This document shows positions 6,810 to 14,188 of a stretch of 64,000 bases of DNA, in pieces. The notes under the pieces are model-generated. The model was not told the DNA's origin. It worked only from the letters and a program-made list of their open reading frames with translations, and searched no databases. Where the stretch lies: the NCBI RefSeq assembly GCF_029870285.1, contig NZ_JACSYA010000012.1, positions 75,768-139,767 of the forward strand, written 5' to 3'. The first letter of the stretch is position 1; the number at the start of each line of letters is the position of its first letter. Source of the stretch: Delftia sp. PS-11 (GTDB lineage Bacteria; Pseudomonadota; Gammaproteobacteria; Burkholderiales; Burkholderiaceae_C). Made by a program: the position numbers and the translations under genes.

Positions 6810-7644
6810 TATCAAACCTGCAGGGGGTGAGCGCTTCAAGCAGGCGCTTGCCAGCCTGAACAGTCGCCAAGTTGCCCAGGTGACGGCAGAGGCCATCAAC
6901 ATGGGGGCAGGGCGCTTCAAAAACGCCATGCGGGCAGAGATGCAAAGCGTGTTTGACCGCCCGACCGGCTACATCCTGCAGGCCACCCAGGTCATCAAAA
7001 AGGCCAGCGCATCCGACCTGAATGCGCTGGTGGCGCCTACCTATATGGGCGGCAAGGGGATTGATCCCCAGCAGATCCTCGCGGCCCAGGAGATGGGAGG
7101 GCGCCGCCGCGACAAGCGCAGTGAGGTGGCGTTGCGTCGGGTTGGCATCTTGCCGAACGGATATCAGACGGCTGTTCCGAAAACACCTTTTCGCGGTAGC
7201 GATGACGGGCATGGGAATCTCAAGGGCGCATTCATCGCCCAACTGCTTGCCTACTTCGCTGCCTTCACCGAGCAGGGGTACAGGGCCAACATGACCGAGC
7301 GCCGCAAGCAGGCCATCCACCAGCGAGGCGGCAAGGGCGTGAAATTCGTTGGGCCAGTGCGCGGCCATCGCTTCTTCATTGCCTACGGATCCATGCGCGG
7401 TGGTGCTCGTTGGACAGCCAAGGGTGAGAACGATACACGCGCATCCAATCTGCCGCCTGGCATCTGGGCGGCCAGTGGCACGGGCGGCGTGAACATCGAG
7501 CCGGTGCTGATGTTCGTTCGCACGGCGACCTACAAGCCCCGCATCGGTCTCGATGCAGTGCGCCAGCGCTCTGGCGTCGATGAGCTGGTGCCCCGGTGGA
7601 TCAGGGGGCGCATCTATGACGCAGCTAAGGCCAGTCTTGGCTGA
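6799..7644 (+). CDS. Phage protein resembling minor-tail (GpZ-like) proteins, 281 aa
   Basis: Start at the ATG at 6799 (GGAGGG upstream), overlapping the end of the CII gene. The sequence pattern is that of a phage structural family usually annotated minor tail or GpZ-like: VFDRPTGYILQATQVIKKAS in the N-terminal third, then NLKGAFIAQLLAYFAAF, a basic linker, and LPPGIWAAS...IEPVLMFVRTATYKPR. Its position among early genes is unusual, since such genes normally lie between head connectors and tail terminator. Family assignment is from memory of motifs, not a search. Confidence 0.5.
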   Translation: MRLDIKPAGGERFKQALASLNSRQVAQVTAEAINMGAGRFKNAMRAEMQSVFDRPTGYILQATQVIKKASASDLNALVAPTYMGGKGIDPQQILAAQEMGGRRRDKRSEVALRRVGILPNGYQTAVPKTPFRGSDDGHGNLKGAFIAQLLAYFAAFTEQGYRANMTERRKQAIHQRGGKGVKFVGPVRGHRFFIAYGSMRGGARWTAKGENDTRASNLPPGIWAASGTGGVNIEPVLMFVRTATYKPRIGLDAVRQRSGVDELVPRWIRGRIYDAAKASLG

Positions 7645-8004
7645 TATCAGGAGTTAACCATGCAAGACACACAGCATGTGACATCGCATGACACCAGGGC
7701 GGACAGCTTCGAGGCCCTGGGCAACGCAAAGCGCGCTCGTCTCAATGAGCGTCTGTACAACAGCCTGGCCGAGGCCCATCGCCGTGGCCAGCCGGCACTG
7801 AGCCGCCGCGAGCTGCGCGACTTCCACAACGACTGCACGGGTGAATGGCTGGAGATTTCCAGTGTTGCCAGCACTGTCAATGCGCTGATCGCGGCCAAGC
7901 GGCTGGAGGAGGTCGAGGCGCGCACCTGCTCCCTGCCGCCCCATCGTCTGGTCAAGCCAGTGCGCTGCTGCATGCAGCAGGCGGGTTTCGCTGTTTGATA
8001 TCAA
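6806..8004. repeat. Three 10-bp YTGATATCAR palindromes, each holding a stop codon
   Basis: TTGATATCAA at 6806-6815, CTGATATCAG at 7641-7650 and TTGATATCAA at 7995-8004 are perfect palindromes. In each, the TGA is the stop codon of the upstream gene. A partial copy (TTGATATCGG) spans the stop codon of the gpT frame at 19,161. The repeated placement is seen directly; its meaning is unknown. Confidence 0.6.
7660..7998 (+). CDS. Hypothetical phage protein, 112 aa
   Basis: GGAG lies upstream of the ATG. The product is polar and mostly helical (FEALGNAKRARLNERLYNSL...LSRRELRDFHNDCTGEWLEI), and the C-terminal part contains three Cys. It might be a winged-helix-like early regulator, but no motif is diagnostic. 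It sits between the GpZ-like gene and the replication-type gene, transcribed with both. Confidence 0.55.
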   Translation: MQDTQHVTSHDTRADSFEALGNAKRARLNERLYNSLAEAHRRGQPALSRRELRDFHNDCTGEWLEISSVASTVNALIAAKRLEEVEARTCSLPPHRLVKPVRCCMQQAGFAV

Positions 8005-8017
8005 GGGTGGCCTGCAG

Positions 8018-9133
8018 ATGAATCACTACCCCCATCACATCGGTGACTTCAACACCGCCACGCGCCATCTGTCACGGCTGGAGCGTGCCATCTACCGTGA
8101 CATGCGTGACATGTACTGTGACACCGAGGCTCCGCTGGATGGCTCCGACATGGGGCTGCTGGCGCGGCGCCTGCTGTGCCGTGAGCCGGATGAGGTGGCG
8201 GCTCTGCAGTTCGTGCTGTCGGAGTTCTTTTCTCGTTTGCCTGATGGTCGATATCAGAATGCTGAGTGCGACCAGATCATTGCGCAGTTCCGTCAGCAGC
8301 AGCAAGGGCGCGATGAGGTCAAGAGCAATGAGGTTGAGCGGCAAAAGCGCAGCCGGGCAAGGCGCAGCGCCATCTTTGCCGTGCTGCGCTCGCTGGGCGT
8401 GGTGCCTGCCGCCAAGGCCAAGGCAGCCGAGCTGATGGCACTGTGCCGTACCCATGGCGTCGTCGTGACAGATGCGGATGTTTTGCTCAATGGCGTGTCG
8501 TGGATGGGGGGTGATGCTGGCAATGTCACGCCGCGTCACGATGATGTCACGCGTGACAACGACGCATGTCACGGCAATGACACGGGTAACCAGAACCAGA
8601 ACCAAAACCAATTAATACCCCCCAACCCCCCTGAGGGGGGTGCGAGCGGTGGAGAGGCTAACGCCATGGAGGCAGAGGGGGCCAGCGGTGGCTTGGCTAT
8701 CGCCACGGCACTCTCGGGCTACTTCCCGGAGCAGCGCCGCACGCGGCTGATGCAGGTCGCAGAGGCGGTGGCCGAGGCCATCGATGTGGGTGTGGTGACG
8801 GCAGAGGAGCTGCTGCAGGCTGCGCAGCGTCAGCAGCCGGTGCTGGCGGACAAGGATGGCAAGGCCTGCCCATCGGTGCTGCGCTGGGTGCGTGAGCAGC
8901 GGTGGCGCGATGTTGTCGGCCTGGATGTTGCCGCAGCCTCTGGTGGTGCTGGTGGCGTGCCTGCAGGCTGGAGCAAGACCCGCAGCGGCGTCGAGGCCAT
9001 GGCTGCCAGGCTGGGCATGGCTTGCTACGACGACTGGGCCGAGCGGCGCGGCAATGAGGGCAAGCGGCGCCTGTTCTCGGACTACGAGGCCGAGGTCACG
9101 GCGCTGCTGGCGGCGCAGGGGGTGTCGGCATGA
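8018..9133 (+). CDS. DUF1376/YdaU-family phage replication-associated protein
   Basis: 371 aa. Residues 1-110 match the DUF1376 (YdaU) family: MNHYPHHIGDFNTATRHLSR, then AIYRDMRDMYCDTEAPL. A basic linker follows, then a low-complexity Asn/Gln and Pro stretch (about 190-210) and a helical C-terminal domain ending in YDDWAERRG. In lambdoid prophages DUF1376 proteins sit where the replication initiator (gpO-like) is normally found and are thought to help replication; that role is inferred. No helicase loader is visible in this window. Confidence 0.75.
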   Translation: MNHYPHHIGDFNTATRHLSRLERAIYRDMRDMYCDTEAPLDGSDMGLLARRLLCREPDEVAALQFVLSEFFSRLPDGRYQNAECDQIIAQFRQQQQGRDEVKSNEVERQKRSRARRSAIFAVLRSLGVVPAAKAKAAELMALCRTHGVVVTDADVLLNGVSWMGGDAGNVTPRHDDVTRDNDACHGNDTGNQNQNQNQLIPPNPPEGGASGGEANAMEAEGASGGLAIATALSGYFPEQRRTRLMQVAEAVAEAIDVGVVTAEELLQAAQRQQPVLADKDGKACPSVLRWVREQRWRDVVGLDVAAASGGAGGVPAGWSKTRSGVEAMAARLGMACYDDWAERRGNEGKRRLFSDYEAEVTALLAAQGVSA

Positions 9134-9193
9134 CGTGGTCCGTGGAATCTCTGGGGTCTGGCCGTCGGGTGGGCGTCTGCCTAAAAAATGGGC

Positions 9194-9262
9194 AGGATCG
9201 CGGGTCCTTCCTGGCTTCCTCCGAAGCGGGTAATTCGAGCCGCGATCGCGGACTGTTGCGCA
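9194..9262. other. Candidate cos/packaging site
   Basis: The gap between the replication-type gene and the terminase small subunit holds a 12-bp perfect palindrome CCGCGATCGCGG (9240-9251) and a related half GATCGCGGG (9197-9205), separated by a pyrimidine-rich run and CGAAGCGGG. Lambda-type phages with Nu1/GpA terminases carry cos just upstream of the small subunit, and cosN has twofold symmetry. The nick position cannot be read from sequence. Confidence 0.4.
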
Positions 9263-9281
9263 ACCTTGCTAGGGGGGTTAA

Positions 9282-9824
9282 GTGAAGGTCCTGCCTTACT
9301 TTGATGCTCCTATTTCGCAAGCAGAATTTGCTCAACTCATTGGCGTCAGCGAGGCCCGTGTGAGCCAGCTGGTTAGCGACGGCGTGCTGATCCGGGGTGA
9401 TTCGGCCCATGAATGGCTGGTGGCCTACTGTGAGCGCTTGCGCGATCAGGCGGCGGGCCGTGCGTCGGGTGGATTGGGCGGTCTGGATCTGGTGCAGGAG
9501 CGGGCGGCGCTGGCGCGGGAGATGCGCGAGGGGCAGGCCATCAAGAACGCCGTCGCACGCAAGGAATTTGCTGAGGTCGGGTTGCTGGCCGATGTGCTCG
9601 GTATGGCCTCCAGCGCGGTGGTGGACCGCTTCGACCAGTTGGAGGGGGTGCTCAAGAAGGCATGTCCCGATCTGCCGGAGGAGGCCAAGACGGCGGTGCT
9701 GCAAGTGATTGCTGCCGCCCGCAATGAGTGGATCAGGGGCACCGGCCGCCTGGTCGCTGAAAGCGTGGATGCCATGCTGGCCGATGACGAAGCAGACGAT
9801 GGCGCAGGGGAGCAGGCAGCATGA
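9282..9824 (+). CDS. Terminase small subunit, Nu1-like
   Basis: 180 aa. The N-terminal 50 residues form a winged HTH of the Nu1 type (ISQAEFAQLIGVSEARVSQL...GVLIRG) that binds cos. Residues 70-165 are helical with a conserved EMREGQAIKNAVARKEF segment for large-subunit contact, and the tail is acidic. Its TGA overlaps the large-subunit ATG. It should recognise the candidate cos region immediately upstream and load GpA. Confidence 0.85.
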   Translation: MKVLPYFDAPISQAEFAQLIGVSEARVSQLVSDGVLIRGDSAHEWLVAYCERLRDQAAGRASGGLGGLDLVQERAALAREMREGQAIKNAVARKEFAEVGLLADVLGMASSAVVDRFDQLEGVLKKACPDLPEEAKTAVLQVIAAARNEWIRGTGRLVAESVDAMLADDEADDGAGEQAA

Positions 9825-11875
9825 CGACCATGGGCCAGTTACTGCACGCTGAGACGGCGGCCGCGATCAAGGCCGCTGTGCGCCTGGGCCTGGAAAGCCT
9901 GCGTGCTGAGTCGCCGCAGCGCTTGGGCGATTGGGCTCAGGAGCATTTCAAGCTCGCCGGGGAGAGCAGCCACCAGAAGGGCGCCTGGATTGCATGGGCG
10001 TTCCAGGTGGGCATCCTGGACTTCATGAGCGATGACCGCATCGAGGAGCTGGATGTGGAGAAGGCCAAGCGCGTGGGCTACACCAAGATGGTCACGGCCT
10101 ATGTCTGCTACAACATCGCGCACCGCCGCCGCAAACAGGCGCTGTGGCAGCCCACGGATGATGACCGTGACAGCTATGTCAAGACGGAGATAGATCCGCT
10201 GCTGGACCCTGACACTGGCGTGCCCGCCGTCCACAAGGCGCGCAAGCGCGGAAAGGGGGCAGCAGAGGAAACAATCAAGTTCAAGCCGTTCCGGGACAGT
10301 GTGTTGCATCTGCTGGGGGGGAAGGCGGCCCGGGCATACCGGCGCATCACCGTGGCGGTGTCCATCCTGGATGAGATCTCCAAGTTCGATCAGAGCATCG
10401 AGAAGGCCGGCCCGCCCCGGGGTCTTGCCAGGGGGCGTCTTGAGGGCGCACCCTACCCGAAGCTGGTGTGCGGCTCCACTCCTTTGCTCAAGGGCCTGTG
10501 CCACATCGAGCGTGCCGTGGAGGAGGCCGAGGGGCTGGTGCGTTACCACATCGAGTGCCCGCACTGCGATGCCGAGCACCCGCTGATGTGGGGCGGCAAG
10601 GATAAGCCCTATGGGTTTAAGTGGGAGCGTGGTAATCCCGCCAGCGTGCGCCATGTCTGCCCGCACTGCCGCCAGAGCATCACCCAGGGGTACTACCTGG
10701 CGGGCGGTGTGCCTAAGGCGGGCGCCTGGGTGTGCGAACGCACTGGCAAACGGTATGGCGCTGATCGCGTCTGGCGTGACAGCGCGGGCAAGTCCTGCCG
10801 GCCGCCCCGCACCCTGGGGTTGCATGTCTGGACGGCATACAGCCCCCAGCGTGCCTGGTCCGACATCGTCGATGAATTCGAAAAAGCCCTGAAGGCGCTG
10901 GAGGCTGGCGACACCGGGCCGATGCAGCTCTTCGTGAACGAGACGCTGGGCGAGACCTGGGAACTGCAGGGCGACCGCACGGATGAGCATGCGCTTCAGG
11001 CGCGCGCCGAGCCCTTCAAGCTGGGCGTGGTCCCGCGCGGAGCCTTGTACCTCACGGCGGGCGTGGATGTGCAGCGCACATGGTGGCAGATCACCGTCTG
11101 GGCATGGGGCCGTGGCATCGAGAGCTGGCCCGTGGCGCGCATCACCATCGAAGGCAATCCGGCGGTGGACGAGGAGTGGGAGCCGGTTTCGACCTTCCTG
11201 CTACAGCGGTTCCCGCAAGCAGGCCATGGCCCCAGCCTGGGCATCAGTGCCACCAGCATCGACTCGTCGGACCAGACCCATGCCGTTTACAACTGGGTGC
11301 GCAACAACCAGGGCCGCATTCCCAACCTGCGTCCCATCAAGGGCGACGACAACAAACCTATCGTCGGCCCCAGCAGCCTGCAGGATGTGAACCACCGTGG
11401 GCGCAAGGTGCAGCGGGGCATCAAGCTCTTTCTTGTGGGCGTGGACCAGGCCAAGGACCTGTTGCTGGGCCAACTGGCCATCACCGCGCCAGGCCCTGGC
11501 TATGTGCATTTCAGCGCCGACCTGCCACGCGAGTTCTATGAGCAGCTCACTGCCGAGCAGCGGGTGCTCACCAAGGCCAATGGCCAGGATGCCTACAAAT
11601 GGGTGAAGCGCCGGCCTCGCAATGAGGAGCTGGATATTCGCAACTATGCACTGCATGCGGCCATGGCCCAGGGCATCCACAAATGGACCGAGGCCCAGTG
11701 GCTGCGCCTGGAGCAGACCGTGCAGCCGCCCGAAGACCTTTTCAGTGCCCCGCCTCCGGCTGCCGCCGCCGTGGCGCCTTCTATCTCCGTGCCCGTTGCG
11801 CGCCCTGTGGCGCCAGTGCGTGTGCACGCCCCTCAACCTTCTTTTGCATCCGACGAATGGAGCAGCCGCCTATGA
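9821..11875 (+). CDS. Terminase large subunit, lambda GpA family
   Basis: 684 aa, close to the usual length of GpA. The family pattern is visible: RLGDWAQEHFKLAGESS near the N-terminus, the ATPase region with VGYTKMVTAYVCYNIAHRRR and a Walker B-like VAVSILDEIS near 185, a zinc-ribbon-like set of CxxC pairs (CPHCDAEHP and CPHCRQS, about 250-285), and the nuclease domain beginning at LTAGVDVQRT near 410. It packages DNA and cuts cos. The C-terminal 50 residues are Ala/Pro-rich. Its stop overlaps the next ATG. Confidence 0.92.
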   Translation: MTTMGQLLHAETAAAIKAAVRLGLESLRAESPQRLGDWAQEHFKLAGESSHQKGAWIAWAFQVGILDFMSDDRIEELDVEKAKRVGYTKMVTAYVCYNIAHRRRKQALWQPTDDDRDSYVKTEIDPLLDPDTGVPAVHKARKRGKGAAEETIKFKPFRDSVLHLLGGKAARAYRRITVAVSILDEISKFDQSIEKAGPPRGLARGRLEGAPYPKLVCGSTPLLKGLCHIERAVEEAEGLVRYHIECPHCDAEHPLMWGGKDKPYGFKWERGNPASVRHVCPHCRQSITQGYYLAGGVPKAGAWVCERTGKRYGADRVWRDSAGKSCRPPRTLGLHVWTAYSPQRAWSDIVDEFEKALKALEAGDTGPMQLFVNETLGETWELQGDRTDEHALQARAEPFKLGVVPRGALYLTAGVDVQRTWWQITVWAWGRGIESWPVARITIEGNPAVDEEWEPVSTFLLQRFPQAGHGPSLGISATSIDSSDQTHAVYNWVRNNQGRIPNLRPIKGDDNKPIVGPSSLQDVNHRGRKVQRGIKLFLVGVDQAKDLLLGQLAITAPGPGYVHFSADLPREFYEQLTAEQRVLTKANGQDAYKWVKRRPRNEELDIRNYALHAAMAQGIHKWTEAQWLRLEQTVQPPEDLFSAPPPAAAAVAPSISVPVARPVAPVRVHAPQPSFASDEWSSRL

Positions 11876-12267
11876 ACACCCCCACACAAGTCACCCGTGC
11901 CCAGGCCGAAGATGCCGCACTGCAGCTGGAGCATGAAATGGTCGAGATCGTGCGCGCCGAGCTCAACATGCATGAGCGCGAGGCCTTTGAAATTGCCAAG
12001 GCCATCGTGCGTGGCTTGCGCAAGCGCTACGGTGGACTGCGTATTGGTGGGCGCGGCGCCGCCATTTACGTTCCCGCACCCAGCAAGGAGGAGCGCAATG
12101 AGGCCATTTGCAGGGAATACGATGGTACCAATATGGAGCAGGTGATGGCCAAGCATGGTATTCGGCGAACCCAGGTTTATCGTATTTTGAACAATCGCCC
12201 TGGTGCTGCTCGTATCGGTGTCTCTGCTGCTAAAAGTCCGGTTTCTCGGCATGAAATGGGACAGTAA
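11872..12267 (+). CDS. Mor-like transcription activator family protein
   Basis: 131 aa. The layout follows the Mor/C family of Mu-like phages: a helical dimerisation region with GLRKRYGGLRIGGRGAAIYVP (about 47-68), then a basic HTH (EAICREYDGTNMEQVMAKHG...RRTQVYRIL). ATGA overlap with the terminase gene indicates coupled translation. A Mor-type activator normally sits in the middle operon, not between terminase and gpW, so here it may boost late head/tail transcription. A 28-bp partly palindromic element covers its 3' end and recurs at 14,094. Confidence 0.75.
   Translation: MNTPTQVTRAQAEDAALQLEHEMVEIVRAELNMHEREAFEIAKAIVRGLRKRYGGLRIGGRGAAIYVPAPSKEERNEAICREYDGTNMEQVMAKHGIRRTQVYRILNNRPGAARIGVSAAKSPVSRHEMGQ
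12235..12262. repeat. Copy 1 of the 28-bp hyphenated palindrome
   Basis: AGTCCGGTTTC, TCGGCAT spacer, GAAATGGGAC. It is identical to the copy at 14,094-14,122 over the last 21 bases and imperfectly palindromic in the left arm. It overlaps the last codons of the Mor-like gene. Two copies bracket gpW and the portal gene. Confidence 0.7.
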
Positions 12268-12310
12268 ACCAAGTAGCGTGAGCGGCACATTGATTCAAAC
12301 GGAGCACCAC

Positions 12311-12535
12311 ATGGCCCTCACACAAGCCGACCTGGATGCGCTGGACCTGGCTATTGCCAGCGGGGAACTGACAGTTTCCCATGCCGGTCGCACAGTTACC
12401 TACCAGAGTACCGATAGCCTCTTGAAGGCACGCAAGCACGTGGCCGATGTGCTGCGCTCGCAGGCCGGCAGTAGCCGCCCCCCGACATTTGGTGGCCTGG
12501 GCTATGGCCTTGCCAGCTTCAACCATGGCGACTGA
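12311..12535 (+). CDS. Head-tail joining protein, gpW family
   Basis: 74 aa, the usual size of lambda gpW. MALTQADLDALDLAIASGEL then VSHAGRTVTYQST and LLKARKHVADVL match the family pattern of helix, beta hairpin and helix. The protein plugs the filled portal. Start at the ATG at 12,311 with GGAGCACC upstream. It lies directly before the portal gene, as in lambda. Confidence 0.9.
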   Translation: MALTQADLDALDLAIASGELTVSHAGRTVTYQSTDSLLKARKHVADVLRSQAGSSRPPTFGGLGYGLASFNHGD

Positions 12536-12542
12536 GGACGGC

Positions 12543-14081
12543 ATGATGAACATCCTGGATCGAATGGTCGCCATCTTCGACCCTGTGGGTGGCCTGCGCC
12601 GCGCGCAGGCGCGCAAGGTGCTTGCGCACTATGAAGCGGCCAAGCCGTCGCGCCTGCGCAGGGACCGCAACCGCAACCATGCCCCCAACAGCTTGGTGGA
12701 GCGCAGTGCGGCTGCCCTGCGCAACCATGCGCGCTACCTGGAGCGCAATCACGACATCACGCGCGGCGTGCTGCGCACATTGGTCAACAACGTCATTGGT
12801 CCGGCAGGGCTGGGCATCGAGCCGCAGCCGCTGCGGCGTGATGGCACCATCCATGTCGAGTACGCGCAGCAGCTGCGCCGGTGGCGCCGCAAGTGGGCCA
12901 AGCGGCCAGAGGTCACGGGGCGCATGCACTGGTCCCAGGCCGAGCGCGCGGCAGCTTATGCATGGCTGCGCGATGGCGAGGTGTTCGCGCAGATGGTGAT
13001 GGGGTGGGTTCCCGGGCTGGTGCATGGATCTGAAGTGCCCTTCAGCCTGGAACTGCTGGAGGCGGACTTTGTGCCCCTGGAGTATTCGGACTTGTCGCGC
13101 AAGATCCGCCAGGGCATACAGGTCAACGACTGGGGGCGTTCGGTGGCCTATCACGTCTTCCGCCGTGACCCGCGCGAAGCAGGGGCCTGGATCACGCCCG
13201 CAGACCTCAAGGCCATTCCTGCCGCCAACATGTTGCACCTTTCCACCCTGGACCGTCTGCACCAGTTGCGCGGCGTCAGTGAATTTGCCAGCGTGCTCAC
13301 GCGGGTGGAGGATCTCAAGGACTACGAGGAAAGCGAGCGCATAGCTGCCAAGATCGCGGCCAGCATGGCGGCCTACGTCAAGCGCATCCCGGGAACCGAT
13401 GGATTCGATCCTGCAAACGATGTGCGGCAAAAGGATACGGAGGGCAACCCCGTGCCGCGCAACCTGCGCATGCAGCCGGGCATGGTCTTTGACGGGCTTT
13501 CCGTGGGCGAGGAAATCGGGATGATCGACACCAACCGGCCCAACCCCAATTTGGTGGCCTGGCGGGCCGGACAGCTCAAGGCCTATGCGGCCGGCGTGGG
13601 CGCCAGCTACAGCAGCATCAGCAAGGACTACGCAGGCAGCTACTCCTCTATGCGGCAGGAGCTGGTGGAGCAGTGGGTGCATTACGCAGTCCTGGCCGAC
13701 GACTTCGCCGGGCAGTTCAGCGTGCCGGTGTGGGAGCGCTTGGTCAGCATGCTGCACCTGAGCGGCGTGCTGCGCATTCCTGACGATGTGATGCCGGGCA
13801 CCGAGGCGGATTGCCTGGTCGTGGGCCAGGCCATGCCCTGGATTGATCCGCTCAAGGAAGCCACGGCGTGGGAAAAGCTGGTGCAGGCGGGCTTTGCCAG
13901 CGAGGTCGAGGTGATCCGCCGGCGCGGTGGAAGCCCTGACGAACTCCTCGCGCAGATCAAGGAATGGCGCAAGCAGGTGGCAGAAAGCGGGCTGGTCTTC
14001 ACCAGCGATGCCGCGAACACCGGTCAAACGGCGGTAGCTCCTGATCAACTGCGCAGCGAGGCGAGCGACGCCACGGTGTGA
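12543..14081 (+). CDS. Phage portal protein, lambda GpB family
   Basis: 512 aa from the ATG at 12,543 (GAGGAC upstream; an ATG at 12,525 without a better site is the alternative). Family signatures include RAAAYAWLRDGEVFAQMVMGW, the ISEFA-like RGVSEFASVLTRVEDLKDYE, and VGASYSSISKDYAGSYSSMRQ in the stem/crown region. It forms the dodecameric portal through which DNA is packaged. A hairpin-rich leader (14,094-14,186) separates it from the capsid gene. Confidence 0.93.
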   Translation: MMNILDRMVAIFDPVGGLRRAQARKVLAHYEAAKPSRLRRDRNRNHAPNSLVERSAAALRNHARYLERNHDITRGVLRTLVNNVIGPAGLGIEPQPLRRDGTIHVEYAQQLRRWRRKWAKRPEVTGRMHWSQAERAAAYAWLRDGEVFAQMVMGWVPGLVHGSEVPFSLELLEADFVPLEYSDLSRKIRQGIQVNDWGRSVAYHVFRRDPREAGAWITPADLKAIPAANMLHLSTLDRLHQLRGVSEFASVLTRVEDLKDYEESERIAAKIAASMAAYVKRIPGTDGFDPANDVRQKDTEGNPVPRNLRMQPGMVFDGLSVGEEIGMIDTNRPNPNLVAWRAGQLKAYAAGVGASYSSISKDYAGSYSSMRQELVEQWVHYAVLADDFAGQFSVPVWERLVSMLHLSGVLRIPDDVMPGTEADCLVVGQAMPWIDPLKEATAWEKLVQAGFASEVEVIRRRGGSPDELLAQIKEWRKQVAESGLVFTSDAANTGQTAVAPDQLRSEASDATV

Positions 14082-14093
14082 TGCCCTGCAAAT

Positions 14094-14122
14094 AGTCCCA
14101 TTTCTCGGCATGAAATGGGACT
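14094..14122. repeat. Copy 2 of the hyphenated palindrome, perfect arms
   Basis: AGTCCCATTTC (14,094-14,104) and GAAATGGGACT (14,112-14,122) are exact inverted repeats around TCGGCAT. The arms could be a DNA operator for a dimeric regulator or an 11-bp RNA hairpin. A run of seven A follows within a few bases, so it is not a terminator on the plus strand. It lies 12 bp after the portal stop. Confidence 0.75.
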
Positions 14123-14132
14123 GGGAAAAAAA

Positions 14133-14186
14133 GAAACTGCCTGCATTCCGTCGCAACCCGCGACATCAACGAATGCAGGTAGTTTC
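14133..14186 (+). promoter_or_regulatory. Long stem-loop sequestering the capsid gene ribosome binding site
   Basis: GAAACTGCCTGCATTC (14,133-14,148) pairs with GAATGCAGGTAGTTTC (14,171-14,186) over 16 positions, 15 Watson-Crick and one G-U. The loop holds an extra 5-bp stem (GTCGC/GCGAC). The only Shine-Dalgarno candidate (GCAGG, 14,174-14,178) lies in the 3' arm, and the ATG at 14,189 follows two bases after the stem. Translation of the capsid gene should therefore depend on opening this structure. Confidence 0.75.
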
Positions 14187-14188
14187 AC

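Noticed and set aside
8590..8640. Short AACCAG repeats and a C-run/G-run palindrome as a possible CRISPR or regulatory array
   Set aside because: The units are 6 bp and lie in the low-complexity linker of the DUF1376 protein; there are no spacers. No CRISPR array was seen in the window.
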